Numbered from the stretch's first letter, positions 17,014 through 24,896 are shown. The stretch is DNA of 64,000 nt from Negativicutes bacterium (GCA_009930275.1 RZYP01000004.1:1-64000); one strand, 5' to 3'. Notes: a model not told the origin generated them from the letters alone. Translations and numbers: made by a program.

Positions 17014-17084
17014 AACATTACCTCCTTTAATATTTTTTGAAAATCGCTTAATGTGAAAAATCCGCCTTAAGTTCGGCAACATAT

Positions 17085-17403
17085 AAAATCAAGGACAGGA
17101 CCACCGGGGTCCCGCCCTTTTCTGGTGCGGCTCGTCCAAGCGGACGCCCTCTTCCCTCTAACCTTCCTTGCGGACGGTTAAAGGTACTTGTGTCACCGCA
17201 TCCATCGACACCCTTCCGGGAAGCATTGTCAAGAGGCTGTAAACCATCATTTCGCTCGTATCAACCCGTTAAGGCTGCATCTTAGTTACTTTGACAGCCA
17301 AGCCAGAGGCAAGCCTCCCGTTAGGATTTGTCGCAATAATTTCTTGCTCAAAATAGTCAAAACTTTGCTTAAAGCCTTGGCTATTAGCATATGCCCCGTT
17401 TGC
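17085..17403 (-). ncRNA. structured RNA locus C (unrecognised family, copy 2 of 3)
   Basis: A roughly 320-nt minus-strand transcript, the shortest copy. The promoter is TTGTTC-17-TATAAT at 17410-17438. It has GCGACA near the 5' side (about 17327-17332) and AAGGGTGTCGATGGATGCGG at about 17196-17215, with the closing stem TGCGG (17196-17200) with CCGCA (17125-17129). The final hairpin GGGCGGGACC with GGTCCTGTCC (17093-17117, two G-U pairs) is followed by a weak T-rich stretch. A hairpin with GTCCGC and GGACGAGCC just before the end matches the 3' domain of locus B. A 34-codon frame (17286-17390) lies inside but has a poor ribosome site. It precedes hsp20. Confidence 0.6.
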
Positions 17404-17409
17404 AGTTAT

Positions 17410-17472
17410 ATTATATAAAAATAGAGAAAAAAGAACAAGATGTATTGTCAGAATTTTATGTTTTTTCTGTGA
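17410..17472 (-). promoter_or_regulatory. promoter and shared upstream box of RNA locus C
   Basis: TATAAT at 17410-17415, TTGTTC at 17433-17438 (17-bp spacer). 17433-17472 align without gaps with the matching boxes of loci A and B. Confidence 0.75.
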
Positions 17473-17509
17473 CTCCTCAAAGTTCTTTTAATATTGGATA
17501 CAATATCTA

Positions 17510-18349
17510 TTATTGTGTCTTTTTAGGATCCTTTTTTTCATAAGGGAATGGTATGTACTGTACGGATGGCATTCTTTGTACCGGTTGTGGATATAATTCC
17601 ATAAGTTCGTAAATCATATCTGGAATATCGTTATTAACAGCAAGGCCCATTTGTTTCAATTCATCAGAGGATATCGGATAATCATGTGTCCACTTCCAGG
17701 TGCTTAAAGCACATGCCATTTCTTCAACACGTTCCGGGGCAAACTTGCCTTCCATCAAGCGGTTAATCGAGGCTTTGACCTGTTTGATGGCTTTCTCAGA
17801 TATGTCTGCCATAATCAAAGTATTGTCGTCGACTCTGTTTATGTTCTTCTTCGCCACAGCGCTAAGGATTGAAACTGCTGGAAACTGCCCAATCTGTGGA
17901 TCAACAGGACCGAGAACGGCGTTTTCATCCATGACGATTTCGTTAGCCGCCAAAGCTATCATAGTCCCACCGCTCATTGCATAATGGGGTACGAATACTG
18001 TTACTTTTGCGGGATGACGAAGCAAGGCATTCGCAATTTGCTCCGTTGCCAAAAGCAGACCGCCCGGAGTATGCAAAATTATGTCTATCGGCATATCATC
18101 CGGCGTAAAACGAATTGCGCGCAGAACCTGCTCAGAATCTTCGATATCTATATATCGACTAATGGGCAAACCAAACAGATTTATCGCTTCCTGTCTGTGT
18201 ATCAAGGTAATAAAGCGCGTGCCGCGGCTTTTTTCCAAACTCCTCAGGAAACTGTAGCGCGAACGTTCAAGAGCCTTCTTCTTCATCATTGGCCAGACCG
18301 TCATCATAATAAAGACCATAATTAGCAATTGACTGAAATCGAATGCCAT
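17510..18349 (-). CDS. membrane-anchored Clp-fold serine protease (SDH proteinase/SppA-like family)
   Basis: A 279-residue protein. One N-terminal hydrophobic helix (LLIMVFIMMTVWPMM, about residues 6-21) anchors it, with the rest probably cytoplasmic. The ClpP/crotonase fold is shown by IDIILHTPGGLLLATEQIA and HYAMSGGTMIALAA, where the serine after AM is the likely nucleophile, and by a DPQIG segment. The family includes the serine dehydrogenase proteinases and SppA-like peptidases, which degrade membrane or signal-peptide fragments; the substrate is unknown. The ATG at 18349 has GGAAGG upstream, while a start 11 codons earlier has no better site. It ends about 100 bp upstream of the RNA locus C promoter. 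Confidence 0.85.
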   Translation of the reverse strand: MAFDFSQLLIMVFIMMTVWPMMKKKALERSRYSFLRSLEKSRGTRFITLIHRQEAINLFGLPISRYIDIEDSEQVLRAIRFTPDDMPIDIILHTPGGLLLATEQIANALLRHPAKVTVFVPHYAMSGGTMIALAANEIVMDENAVLGPVDPQIGQFPAVSILSAVAKKNINRVDDNTLIMADISEKAIKQVKASINRLMEGKFAPERVEEMACALSTWKWTHDYPISSDELKQMGLAVNNDIPDMIYELMELYPQPVQRMPSVQYIPFPYEKKDPKKTQ

Positions 18350-18538
18350 AAAAGCACCTTCCTTCCGTGCTCCACTGTTCAAAGCCTCATTTTTCGCCTA
18401 CAAGCAAGCACTACTTAATTTATAAGGTATTTTCGACAACCTTCCTTTCATACCCTTTATTATGCAGAAAATTCTCTTTATTTTGAAGTTGCTTTTTCAT
18501 CGCCTTTTTTCATCTCGCAAAAAGATTTATGCCGAAGA

Positions 18539-19273
18539 TTAATTTCTGCCGACTGATTTTAGCCTCTTTATAATAAATATAAAGGCGGAAATAAAAGCAA
18601 TCAGACCAACGCCCAATAACATCAGCATTCTTCCTGTATAAGCTTGTTTTCTCTTTGTTAATTTTTCTTCAAAGACAATGTTGTCGACGATAATCTTAAA
18701 GCTGTCCGCATCTTCCTTGGTAATTTCTTTCCCGTCACGCCTCATAAAAGAGATTACCACCATTTTACCATTCTTGACTGTGTTGTAATTCCTTGAATAT
18801 ACCTTAGTACCCTCTTTATCTTTACGCCAGTAATCAATAACGATGTATTTTGCTTTGTTTACTGTATAAATATAATTGTTAATTGGATTTTTCCCGGCAT
18901 TCCGCAGAGCCTCAAGCAATTCGGGCATCTTATTTTCTATTTGCCGGTTCTCAAAAAGGTTTAGGTCCTGAATTGTCTTTGCCAGTTTGTCATTGCTCTT
19001 CTCAGTTCCTACGGTAAATTCAAGTGTTCTCTTTGAATCCAAGGCAATGAGATAACTTTCCTTTTCCATCATCATAAAGTTAAATTCTCTTTTATCAGTT
19101 TTCAATGCCTTCATTGCTTCCGAACTATCTGCCATATCCCTTGTGAAAAAGGTGTAATCAGGAGGCATAATGATAGTCATATAAAGTTCATCAATTTTAA
19201 CAACGGAGTTAGCCATTACATTGTTAGTTATAACAAAAAATAAGGTCAAAAATACTACTATCACTTTTTTCAT
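18539..19273 (-). CDS. secreted or membrane-anchored protein of unknown function
   Basis: I do not recognise the family. The 244 residues begin with a signal-peptide-like stretch (MKKVIVVFLTLFFVITNNVMA), then a mostly polar domain of about 190 residues with mixed alpha/beta character, then one membrane helix near the C terminus (MLLGVGLIAFISAFIFII) and a short basic tail. This suggests an extracytoplasmic domain tethered by its C-terminal helix. The middle has NFMMMEKESYLIALDS and IVIDYWRKDKEGTKVYSRNY, resembling beta-rich lipoprotein-like domains that read membrane stress, but this is weak. It is transcribed away from the encapsulin genes. Confidence 0.7.
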   Translation of the reverse strand: MKKVIVVFLTLFFVITNNVMANSVVKIDELYMTIIMPPDYTFFTRDMADSSEAMKALKTDKREFNFMMMEKESYLIALDSKRTLEFTVGTEKSNDKLAKTIQDLNLFENRQIENKMPELLEALRNAGKNPINNYIYTVNKAKYIVIDYWRKDKEGTKVYSRNYNTVKNGKMVVISFMRRDGKEITKEDADSFKIIVDNIVFEEKLTKRKQAYTGRMLMLLGVGLIAFISAFIFIIKRLKSVGRN

Positions 19274-19589
19274 AAAATTACCCCTTTTTTGTTATTAAAT
19301 AATATCGCGCTAATGACATCTCTTCCTCCCTATAATTCTGTAAGCAGCTATATTCTCCTGCTTTTGATTAATCTTGAACAAAATTTGCGAGAAAAGTTTA
19401 CATTTTTACCTCAAAAACGTTTGTATAATACAAATAACCGACAATAATATGCAAAAATGTCAAGATTGTTGTATAATGAAATTGTACTAAATATAAGCTA
19501 ATAATCAATCAAATTTTTGTAATATTCAATTCTTGCTATCAAAGCTTTTCACTAATAATAAAAATATCTTTTTAAGGGAGGAATTACTT
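19274..19589. other. divergent intergenic region with a 15-bp palindrome
   Basis: The 316 bp between the secreted protein and the encapsulin cargo hold the promoters of both. A perfect 15-bp palindrome TTTGTATAATACAAA lies at 19420-19434. A TATAAT at 19472-19477 faces the encapsulin pair but lacks a good -35. The palindrome could be an operator for a metal or redox regulator; that is only a suggestion. I see no gene here. Confidence 0.45.
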
Positions 19590-19964
19590 ATGCCTAGTTT
19601 TGGAAATCCATTTGAAGGACTTGCTGCTGATCGAAAAATGACACATTCGGAATTGGTTCGTGCCATCCGTTTTCTGGTGGCCGCCGAATACGAAGCGGTT
19701 CAGCTTTATGTCCAATTAGCAGAATCTACCGATAACAAGCTGGCCCAGATTGTTCTCAATGACATTGCCGATGAAGAAAAAGTCCATGCCGGAGAATTTC
19801 TTACCTTATTAAAAACATTAGCTCCTGATGAAGAGTCTTTTTACAAACAAGGCGAAGAAGAAGTAGAAGAATTAAAAGAATCCCTGTCTGCAGGAGCACC
19901 CACCGAAAAAGCGGAAAATCAAAAACCCGCTTTTACCGTAGGAAGCTTGATTGACGAAAAATAA
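19590..19964 (+). CDS. encapsulated ferritin-like protein (encapsulin cargo)
   Basis: A 124-residue ferritin-like cargo. The helical core runs from about residue 18 to 90; AAEYEAVQLY and DEEKVHAGEF supply the Glu and ExxH iron ligands of the EncFtn ferroxidase. The last ten residues, FTVGSLIDEK, form a cargo-loading peptide close to the known TVGSLxxx consensus, after an acidic linker. It should oxidise Fe(II) and pass it into the encapsulin shell made by the next gene, 34 bp downstream. The ATG at 19590 has AGGGAGG 8-9 bases upstream; the in-frame extension to 19533 lacks one. Confidence 0.93.
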   Translation: MPSFGNPFEGLAADRKMTHSELVRAIRFLVAAEYEAVQLYVQLAESTDNKLAQIVLNDIADEEKVHAGEFLTLLKTLAPDEESFYKQGEEEVEELKESLSAGAPTEKAENQKPAFTVGSLIDEK

Positions 19965-19998
19965 TATAATAATTTATTGACAAAAGGGAGGTTTTTAT

Positions 19999-20835
19999 AT
20001 GGATTATCTAGACCGCGAATCCGCTCCTTTGACAAATGAGGAATGGGCAAAAGTTGACGAAGCTGTAATCACTTCAGCACGCAATATCTTGACCGGTCGC
20101 CGGGTTGTCAGTCTTATCGGCCCTTTGGGCGCTGGTACATATGATGTTCCATTTGCGGTATATACTGGAAGTAGCGTTGCCAACGTTGATATGACGGGTG
20201 AAGGAGAAAACCCGATTATTACAGCAAGTTCGCGCAAAACAGTTCCATTACCTCTTATTTATTCCGACTTCAAAATTTCTTGGAGAGACATAGAAACAGA
20301 TCATAAAACCGGCATGCCGGTCGACGTTAGTGCAGCTGCCATGGCAGCCGTTTCCGTAGCTATGCAAGAGGATGAACTGATATTTAACGGCAATAAAGAC
20401 CTGGGAATCGAAGGATTACTTAATGCAGCGGGCAGAACTGTAATAAAAGTTGGCAATTGGGACAAGCCGGGCATTGGTCTTGCCGACATAGTAAAAGCAA
20501 TCGGTGCACTTGCCGGGCTGGGACATTATGGACCTTATGCCATTGTCATAAGCCCTGCACAATACGGTAAATTAATACGCGCTTATGGGGACACCGGTCT
20601 TCTTGAAATTGATCAAATCAGCTCGCTAGCAAGCGCCGGTGTTTTCTGTTCAAATCTAATTGCCGGCGAGAAAGCTATTGTAATCGAAGTCGGTTCACAA
20701 AACCTTGGTTTAGCAATAGGTCAAGATTTTGCAGTTGGTTATCTTGGTGCTGAAAAAATGAACCATATCTTCAGGGTAATGGAAACGGCAACTCTTCTTA
20801 TCAAACGTCCTTGCTCCATTTGTACGCTCGAATAA
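19999..20835 (+). CDS. family 1 encapsulin shell protein
   Basis: A 278-residue HK97-fold shell protein. DYLDRESAPLTNEEWAKVD at the N terminus is the typical encapsulin start; GRRVVSLIGPLGAG, YSDFKISWRDIE, FNGNKDLGIEGLL and GPYAIVISPAQYGKL are family blocks. About 60 or more copies form an icosahedral compartment that takes in the ferritin-like cargo through its C-terminal peptide. With the cargo it forms an iron-storage and oxidative-stress nanocompartment. GGGAGG precedes the ATG. A strong terminator follows at 20851-20886. Confidence 0.96.
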   Translation: MDYLDRESAPLTNEEWAKVDEAVITSARNILTGRRVVSLIGPLGAGTYDVPFAVYTGSSVANVDMTGEGENPIITASSRKTVPLPLIYSDFKISWRDIETDHKTGMPVDVSAAAMAAVSVAMQEDELIFNGNKDLGIEGLLNAAGRTVIKVGNWDKPGIGLADIVKAIGALAGLGHYGPYAIVISPAQYGKLIRAYGDTGLLEIDQISSLASAGVFCSNLIAGEKAIVIEVGSQNLGLAIGQDFAVGYLGAEKMNHIFRVMETATLLIKRPCSICTLE

Positions 20836-20850
20836 TTAACTTAATGAAAA

Positions 20851-20886
20851 AAACGGGATATGCACAAACAAATGCATATCCCGTTT
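20851..20886 (+). terminator. terminator after the encapsulin gene
   Basis: AAACGGGATATGCA pairs with TGCATATCCCGTTT (14 bp), followed by TTTT. Confidence 0.9.
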
Positions 20887-20904
20887 TTTATATTTTCCCT
20901 ATAA

Positions 20905-21405
20905 ATAATCAAGAGCAGGGTCGACAGATCCTGCTCTTTTTTGATATGGCTCGTCTATTCAGACTCCCACTTCCCTCGTCCAGTCGTAAGATTGTACTGA
21001 GGTACCTAGGGTACCCGGGTTGCCATATCACCGACACCCTTAGCTACGTGTTGCTCCGATTATAAACCACCATTCCCCATCCACGACCATATGAACGCTT
21101 CAAAGTACCTTTGGTTTATAAATTACCTTAGCCCTTTCCTTTAGGTGCTGCCGGTTGTTCGCGGACTTCAGTTCCCTTGTCGCAGTCGTGAGACTGTTTC
21201 AAAGTACTTAGTGTTGCCACTACACCGACAACCCTTCTGGAAGGTGCTTACAGACAATCGCGGACTTGCCTACTTCCCTTGGTGGCCTTTATGGCCACAC
21301 TTTGGTACTTTTGGACTTACCGCATCGCCAGCTAACCGCCCGTCAGGTGTTGTCGTCTTCTATGAGGAAAACTCCATAAATCTTTTTATGAAATATCCTT
21401 TTTGT
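20905..21405 (-). ncRNA. structured RNA locus B (unrecognised family, copy 3 of 3)
   Basis: A roughly 500-nt minus-strand transcript. The promoter is TTGATT-17-TATAAT at 21412-21440. It has GACGACAACACC at the 5' side (about 21342-21353), two copies of the TGTCGGTG element (about 21030-21040 and 21220-21230), and the closing stem GATATGGC (21022-21029) with GCCATATC (20943-20950), perfect over 8 bp. The end hairpin AAGAGCAGG with CCTGCTCTT lies at 20911-20938. Four imperfect modules repeat inside: AGTAC(C/T), then a hairpin, then GGGAA and AGTC(C/T)G. It sits convergent with the encapsulin gene and upstream of a six-tRNA cluster on the same strand. No minus-strand frame of useful length spans it. 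Confidence 0.65.
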
Positions 21406-21411
21406 GCTTTC

Positions 21412-21474
21412 ATTATATATGGCAGGCACTAAAAAATCAAGATATATTATCAGAATATTGTGATTTGTTTGTGA
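21412..21474 (-). promoter_or_regulatory. promoter and shared upstream box of RNA locus B
   Basis: TATAAT at 21412-21417, TTGATT at 21435-21440 (17-bp spacer). 21435-21474 align without gaps with the upstream boxes of loci A and C. Confidence 0.75.
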
Positions 21475-21648
21475 CCATTTTTTCCCTTTTCATTAAACTA
21501 GGAATAATTGCAAAAATACAATTCAAAGCTCAATAGCCTTAGCACACCCAATATTGCGTCCTAATGCGCACGGCATCTATTTATCCCAGGTTTAAATTAG
21601 GGAAACGTAATCTGAAGGAAAATACCATGTGTATTACGGTGTAATAGT

Positions 21649-21813
21649 TTAAAACCGGTCTTTTTCGTAATCGAAAAGACTTCTGCTCTTGTAAATATAC
21701 CCCATATAATCATCGTGAACAACAAGGTCACAGTCAATCAATTCTGTTGTTTCAATTTTCTTCCAGCCATCATCAAAGAAAAATCTTCCGTTTTCTTCGT
21801 ATGCTTTTATCAT
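21649..21813 (-). CDS. small hypothetical protein, 54 residues
   Basis: I do not recognise this protein. An ATG at 21813 has GGGAG about 10 bases upstream and opens a clean 54-codon frame ending TAA at 21649. It is acidic and aromatic (MIKAYEENGRFFFDDGWKKI..., later DDYMGYIYKSRSLFDYEKDR), with no membrane helix or cysteine pair. Such composition looks like a real folded small protein rather than chance. It lies between the tRNA cluster and RNA locus B, on the same strand, with its end about 175 bp before the locus B promoter box. Confidence 0.5.
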   Translation of the reverse strand: MIKAYEENGRFFFDDGWKKIETTELIDCDLVVHDDYMGYIYKSRSLFDYEKDRF

Positions 21814-22000
21814 TTTTTCGTATCTCCCTTTCTTTTTGATGTTTTTTGATTACTTCCTTTTGCTGATATCTAAGGTCAATGTTTTAAACACTGGTTTGCC
21901 AGCCACCACCTCCTATATTTTTACCACTTACCAGTAAAAGTATAAATCATAATTCTGAATATTTCAATTATTAAATTGTTTTTTCTTGTTTTTGGAAAAA
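21814..22000. other. intergenic stretch upstream of the small gene
   Basis: AT-rich spacer. On the minus strand an AGGAGGTGGTGG run near 21905 precedes a possible 18-codon GTG frame, which is too short to call. Nothing else is seen. Confidence 0.3.
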
Positions 22001-22029
22001 CAAAAAAACCGCAGTCCTTGACTGCGGTT
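22001..22029 (-). terminator. terminator of the tRNA cluster
   Basis: AACCGCAGT pairs with ACTGCGGTT, followed on the minus strand by TTTTTTTG. Confidence 0.85.
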
Positions 22030-22041
22030 GATAGGCCAAAA

Positions 22042-22118
22042 TGGTGACCCTGGGGCGACTCGAACGCTCGACACACGGCTTAGAAGGCCGTTGCTCTATC
22101 CAGCTGAGCTACAGGGCC
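22042..22118 (-). tRNA. tRNA-Arg (anticodon TCT)
   Basis: 77 nt with encoded CCA. GGCCCTG/CAGGGTC acceptor stem, anticodon loop CTTCTAA, TTCGAGTC T-loop. Last tRNA of a six-gene cluster. Confidence 0.95.
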
Positions 22119-22137
22119 GTATGTAAATAAAAAAGAA

Positions 22138-22211
22138 TGGAGCGGGTGATGGGAATCGGACCCACGCGACTAGCTTGGAAGGCTAGGGCTCTACCATTGA
22201 GCTACACCCGC
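22138..22211 (-). tRNA. tRNA-Gly (anticodon TCC)
   Basis: 74 nt with encoded CCA. GCGGGTG acceptor stem, anticodon loop CTTCCAA, GTTCGATT-like T-loop (GATTCC). Confidence 0.95.
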
Positions 22212-22220
22212 AATATGATT

Positions 22221-22297
22221 TGGTCGGAGCGGCAGGATTTGAACCTGCGACCCCCTCGTCCCAAGCGAGGTGCTCTACCAAACTGAGCCACGCCCCG
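22221..22297 (-). tRNA. tRNA-Pro (anticodon TGG)
   Basis: 77 nt with encoded CCA. CGGGGCG/CGCTCCG acceptor stem, anticodon loop CTTGGGA, GGTTCAAATCC T-arm. Confidence 0.95.
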
Positions 22298-22419
22298 AAT
22301 CACAAAATATATTATATAGTTTAACAGGTTCTAAGTCAAGTACGAAAAAGAAATTTTAAAACTTGTTAAACTAACTTAGCAATTAAAAAAGCACCTCATA
22401 ATCGAAGTGCTTGATTTAG

Positions 22420-22495
<76 letters not shown>

Positions 22496-22500
22496 GGATT

Positions 22501-22575
22501 TGGTGACCGGTGGGGGAATCGAACCCCCGATACCGCCGTGAAAGGGCGGTGTCTTAACCGCTTGACCAACCGGCC
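22501..22575 (-). tRNA. tRNA-Glu (anticodon TTC)
   Basis: 75 nt with encoded CCA. GGCCGGT acceptor stem, anticodon loop CTTTCAC, GGTTCGATTCC T-arm. Confidence 0.95.
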
Positions 22576-22577
22576 AT

Positions 22578-22653
22578 TGGCTCCTCGAGTAGGACTCGAA
22601 CCTACAACAACTCGGTTAACAGCCGAGTGCTCTACCGATTGAGCTATCGAGGA
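22578..22653 (-). tRNA. tRNA-Asn (anticodon GTT)
   Basis: 76 nt with encoded CCA. TCCTCGA acceptor stem, anticodon loop CTGTTAA, GGTTCGAGTCC T-arm. First tRNA of the cluster. Confidence 0.95.
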
Positions 22654-22729
22654 ATGTTTGTGACTCGTAATGTCACAAGTGATATTATACGGGTATCAGA
22701 TACTCTTGTCAACACTTTTTTGAAAAATA

Positions 22730-23200
22730 TCAGCCACCGTTTTTTACCTTGACTACTACCTTCTTAACCTTGGCTGCTTCGCTGCCGGAATTACAACCGG
22801 GGCGATGGATTTCCCACGGAAAAAAAACTGCTATATCTCCCGAACGCATATGAACAAAGTTTTCATTATCAGCTTTATCATAAAAAAGCAGGTCTTGTTT
22901 CTTCGCATAATCCTCCACTACCTTGTGTTCTTTGGTAATAGGGCAAAAGCCAATACACTCTGTTCCGGAAAGCAAAAATTGAACATCTATGTATTTAACA
23001 TGTGACTCTGGTTTTTTGTCTTCTCTGGGTTCCGTCTCGTACGTATTGACACGGGCAAAAATATTTCGTCCCTCTACCTCGTATTCGCCATCAGGCAAAC
23101 CATCGAAGTCCGTATCCCTTAGATAAGCCAAAGCTTTTCCAATTCGCAAGGACACATAAGGTAACAAGTCATTGATTCTGGCTAAATCAGTAAAAATCAT
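22730..23200 (-). CDS. YhcH/YjgK/YiaL family cupin protein
   Basis: A 156-residue DUF386 cupin. EGRNIFARVNTYETEP, HVKYIDVQFLLSGTE and GDIAVFFPWEIHRPG carry the Glu and His residues that hold a metal in this fold. Family members are tied to sugar-acid or sialic-acid use (possible epimerase or lactonase activity; EbgC and NanQ are relatives). No sugar genes flank it here. The start at 23200 has AAAGGAGG upstream; the longer frame to 23233 overlaps that site. Confidence 0.9.
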   Translation of the reverse strand: MIFTDLARINDLLPYVSLRIGKALAYLRDTDFDGLPDGEYEVEGRNIFARVNTYETEPREDKKPESHVKYIDVQFLLSGTECIGFCPITKEHKVVEDYAKKQDLLFYDKADNENFVHMRSGDIAVFFPWEIHRPGCNSGSEAAKVKKVVVKVKNGG

Positions 23201-23339
23201 GGAATGTACCTCCTTTCCAGAGTTATAGGTCATTTACTTCGACGAAGAAAAGAAATATCCTTTATTTAATTATTATCTTTGACAAAAAGTTGCTTCCTAA
23301 GTTAAAATTGAAAAGATTAATATTTGAAAGAGGTAAGAA

Positions 23340-24896
23340 ATGAGCTACTTGAATGTCACTAATGTATCACACTCCTTCGGCGGTCGCCAAATTCTGGAGG
23401 ATGTTTCCTTTAAATTGCTTCGGGGCGAGCATGTTGGTCTTGTCGGCGCTAATGGTGAGGGCAAGTCAACATTTTTAAATATTGTAACAGGCCACCTCTT
23501 ACCTGATGAGGGCAAAGTCGAGTGGCCAGGTCGCGTAACCGTGGGCTATCTTGACCAACAGAGCACTCTGCAGGCAGGTATAACTATCCGCGAAGTGCTG
23601 CGTACGGCTTTTGATAAAATGTATGCCGCGGAGCAGCAAATGCTAGAGCTTTATGACCAAATGGCCGATGCAGATCCTGATAAATTGGATAAAATGATGA
23701 CTACCGTGGGAGAAATTCAATCGGAATTAGAACACAGCGGTTTCTATTCCCTTGACGCCAAAATTGAAGAAGTTGCCAATGGCCTGGGGCTGGGTGATAT
23801 TGGTCTGGACCGCGATGTTGCGGATCTCTCGGGCGGCCAGCGCAGCAAGGTACTTCTTACAAAACTTCTTTTGCAAGATTCATCAATCCTTCTTCTTGAT
23901 GAGCCAACCAACTACCTTGATGAGGAACACATCGAATGGCTGACCAAATTCTTGCAAAACTACGAAAATAGCTTCATTCTGATTTCGCACGACACTGTTT
24001 TCCTCAATAAGGTTGTCAATGTCATTTATCATTTGGAAAATTGTGCCTTGACCCGGTATACCGGCGACTATGATAAATTTCTGGAATTATCGGCTATTTA
24101 TAAGTCTCAGCAAAACAGCGCCTACGAGCGCCAACAACAAGAGGTGGCACAGTTGGAGGACTTTATTGCACGCAATAAGGCCAGAATTTCAACAACTGGT
24201 CGCGCAAAAAGCCGCCAAAAAAAATTAGACAAAATGGAAATGATTGAAAAACCTCGCGAAAAAATCAAACCTACCTTTAGGTTCAAAGAAGCACGCACAC
24301 CAAGCCGCTTCATTGTCGAAGCCAAGGACCTTGTTCTTGGTTACGACGTGCCTCTGACCAGACCTGTTTCTTTTTCTTTGGAACGTGGACAGAAGATTGC
24401 CATTAAAGGTGTCAACGGTCTTGGCAAAACAACGCTTTTGAAAACAATCCTCGGTCAGATACAACCTATTTCAGGCAAAGTAGAACTCGGCGACTTTTTG
24501 GTTCCCGGTTATTTTGAACAAGAAGAACGTACCAAAAATGAAAACACCGCCTTGGAGGAAGTTTGGGCAGAATATCCTGGCATGACGAACTATGAAATTC
24601 GTGCCGCGCTAGCGGCCTGCGGTTTGACCAATGAGCACATCACCAGCAAGGTTTTCGTCCTTTCCGGTGGCGAAGCCGCCAAGGTTCGACTCTGCAAGTT
24701 AATGTTAAAAGAAGTCAACTGGCTGGTGCTCGACGAACCGACTAATCATCTCGACGTTGAAGCTAAGGAAGAATTAAAGAAAGCTCTGAAGGAATTCAAA
24801 GGCAGTATTCTTCTGGTTTCCCATGAGCCGGAATTTTATGAAGACTGGATAACTTCAGTTATGAATATTGAAGACTGGACTACAAAAGTTATATAA
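23340..24896 (+). CDS. ABC-F family ATPase (ribosome-associated)
   Basis: A 518-residue soluble protein with two ABC domains and no membrane segment. Walker A motifs are GANGEGKST (about residue 37) and GVNGLGKTT (about 363). Signatures are LSGGQRS and LSGGEAA, Walker B regions LLLDEPTNYLD and LVLDEPTNHLD. The linker rich in Lys/Arg/Gln (SAYERQQQEVAQLEDF to KSRQKKLDKME) is the P-site tRNA interaction motif. ABC-F proteins act on stalled or antibiotic-bound ribosomes; it resembles YkpA/YbiT-type housekeeping members rather than dedicated resistance proteins. GAGG precedes the ATG and a bidirectional terminator follows. Confidence 0.93.
   Translation: MSYLNVTNVSHSFGGRQILEDVSFKLLRGEHVGLVGANGEGKSTFLNIVTGHLLPDEGKVEWPGRVTVGYLDQQSTLQAGITIREVLRTAFDKMYAAEQQMLELYDQMADADPDKLDKMMTTVGEIQSELEHSGFYSLDAKIEEVANGLGLGDIGLDRDVADLSGGQRSKVLLTKLLLQDSSILLLDEPTNYLDEEHIEWLTKFLQNYENSFILISHDTVFLNKVVNVIYHLENCALTRYTGDYDKFLELSAIYKSQQNSAYERQQQEVAQLEDFIARNKARISTTGRAKSRQKKLDKMEMIEKPREKIKPTFRFKEARTPSRFIVEAKDLVLGYDVPLTRPVSFSLERGQKIAIKGVNGLGKTTLLKTILGQIQPISGKVELGDFLVPGYFEQEERTKNENTALEEVWAEYPGMTNYEIRAALAACGLTNEHITSKVFVLSGGEAAKVRLCKLMLKEVNWLVLDEPTNHLDVEAKEELKKALKEFKGSILLVSHEPEFYEDWITSVMNIEDWTTKVI

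Noticed and set aside
17286..17390. 34-codon minus-strand frame inside RNA locus C
   Set aside because: The ATG has only GGGG at 3 bases, too close to work well, and no similar frame exists in the other two copies.
20905..21405. CRISPR-like repeats in RNA locus B
   Set aside because: The repeated modules differ in sequence and spacing, contain internal hairpins, and there are no cas genes.
21145..21432. 95-codon plus-strand frame
   Set aside because: Antisense to RNA locus B and its promoter, with no ribosome site.
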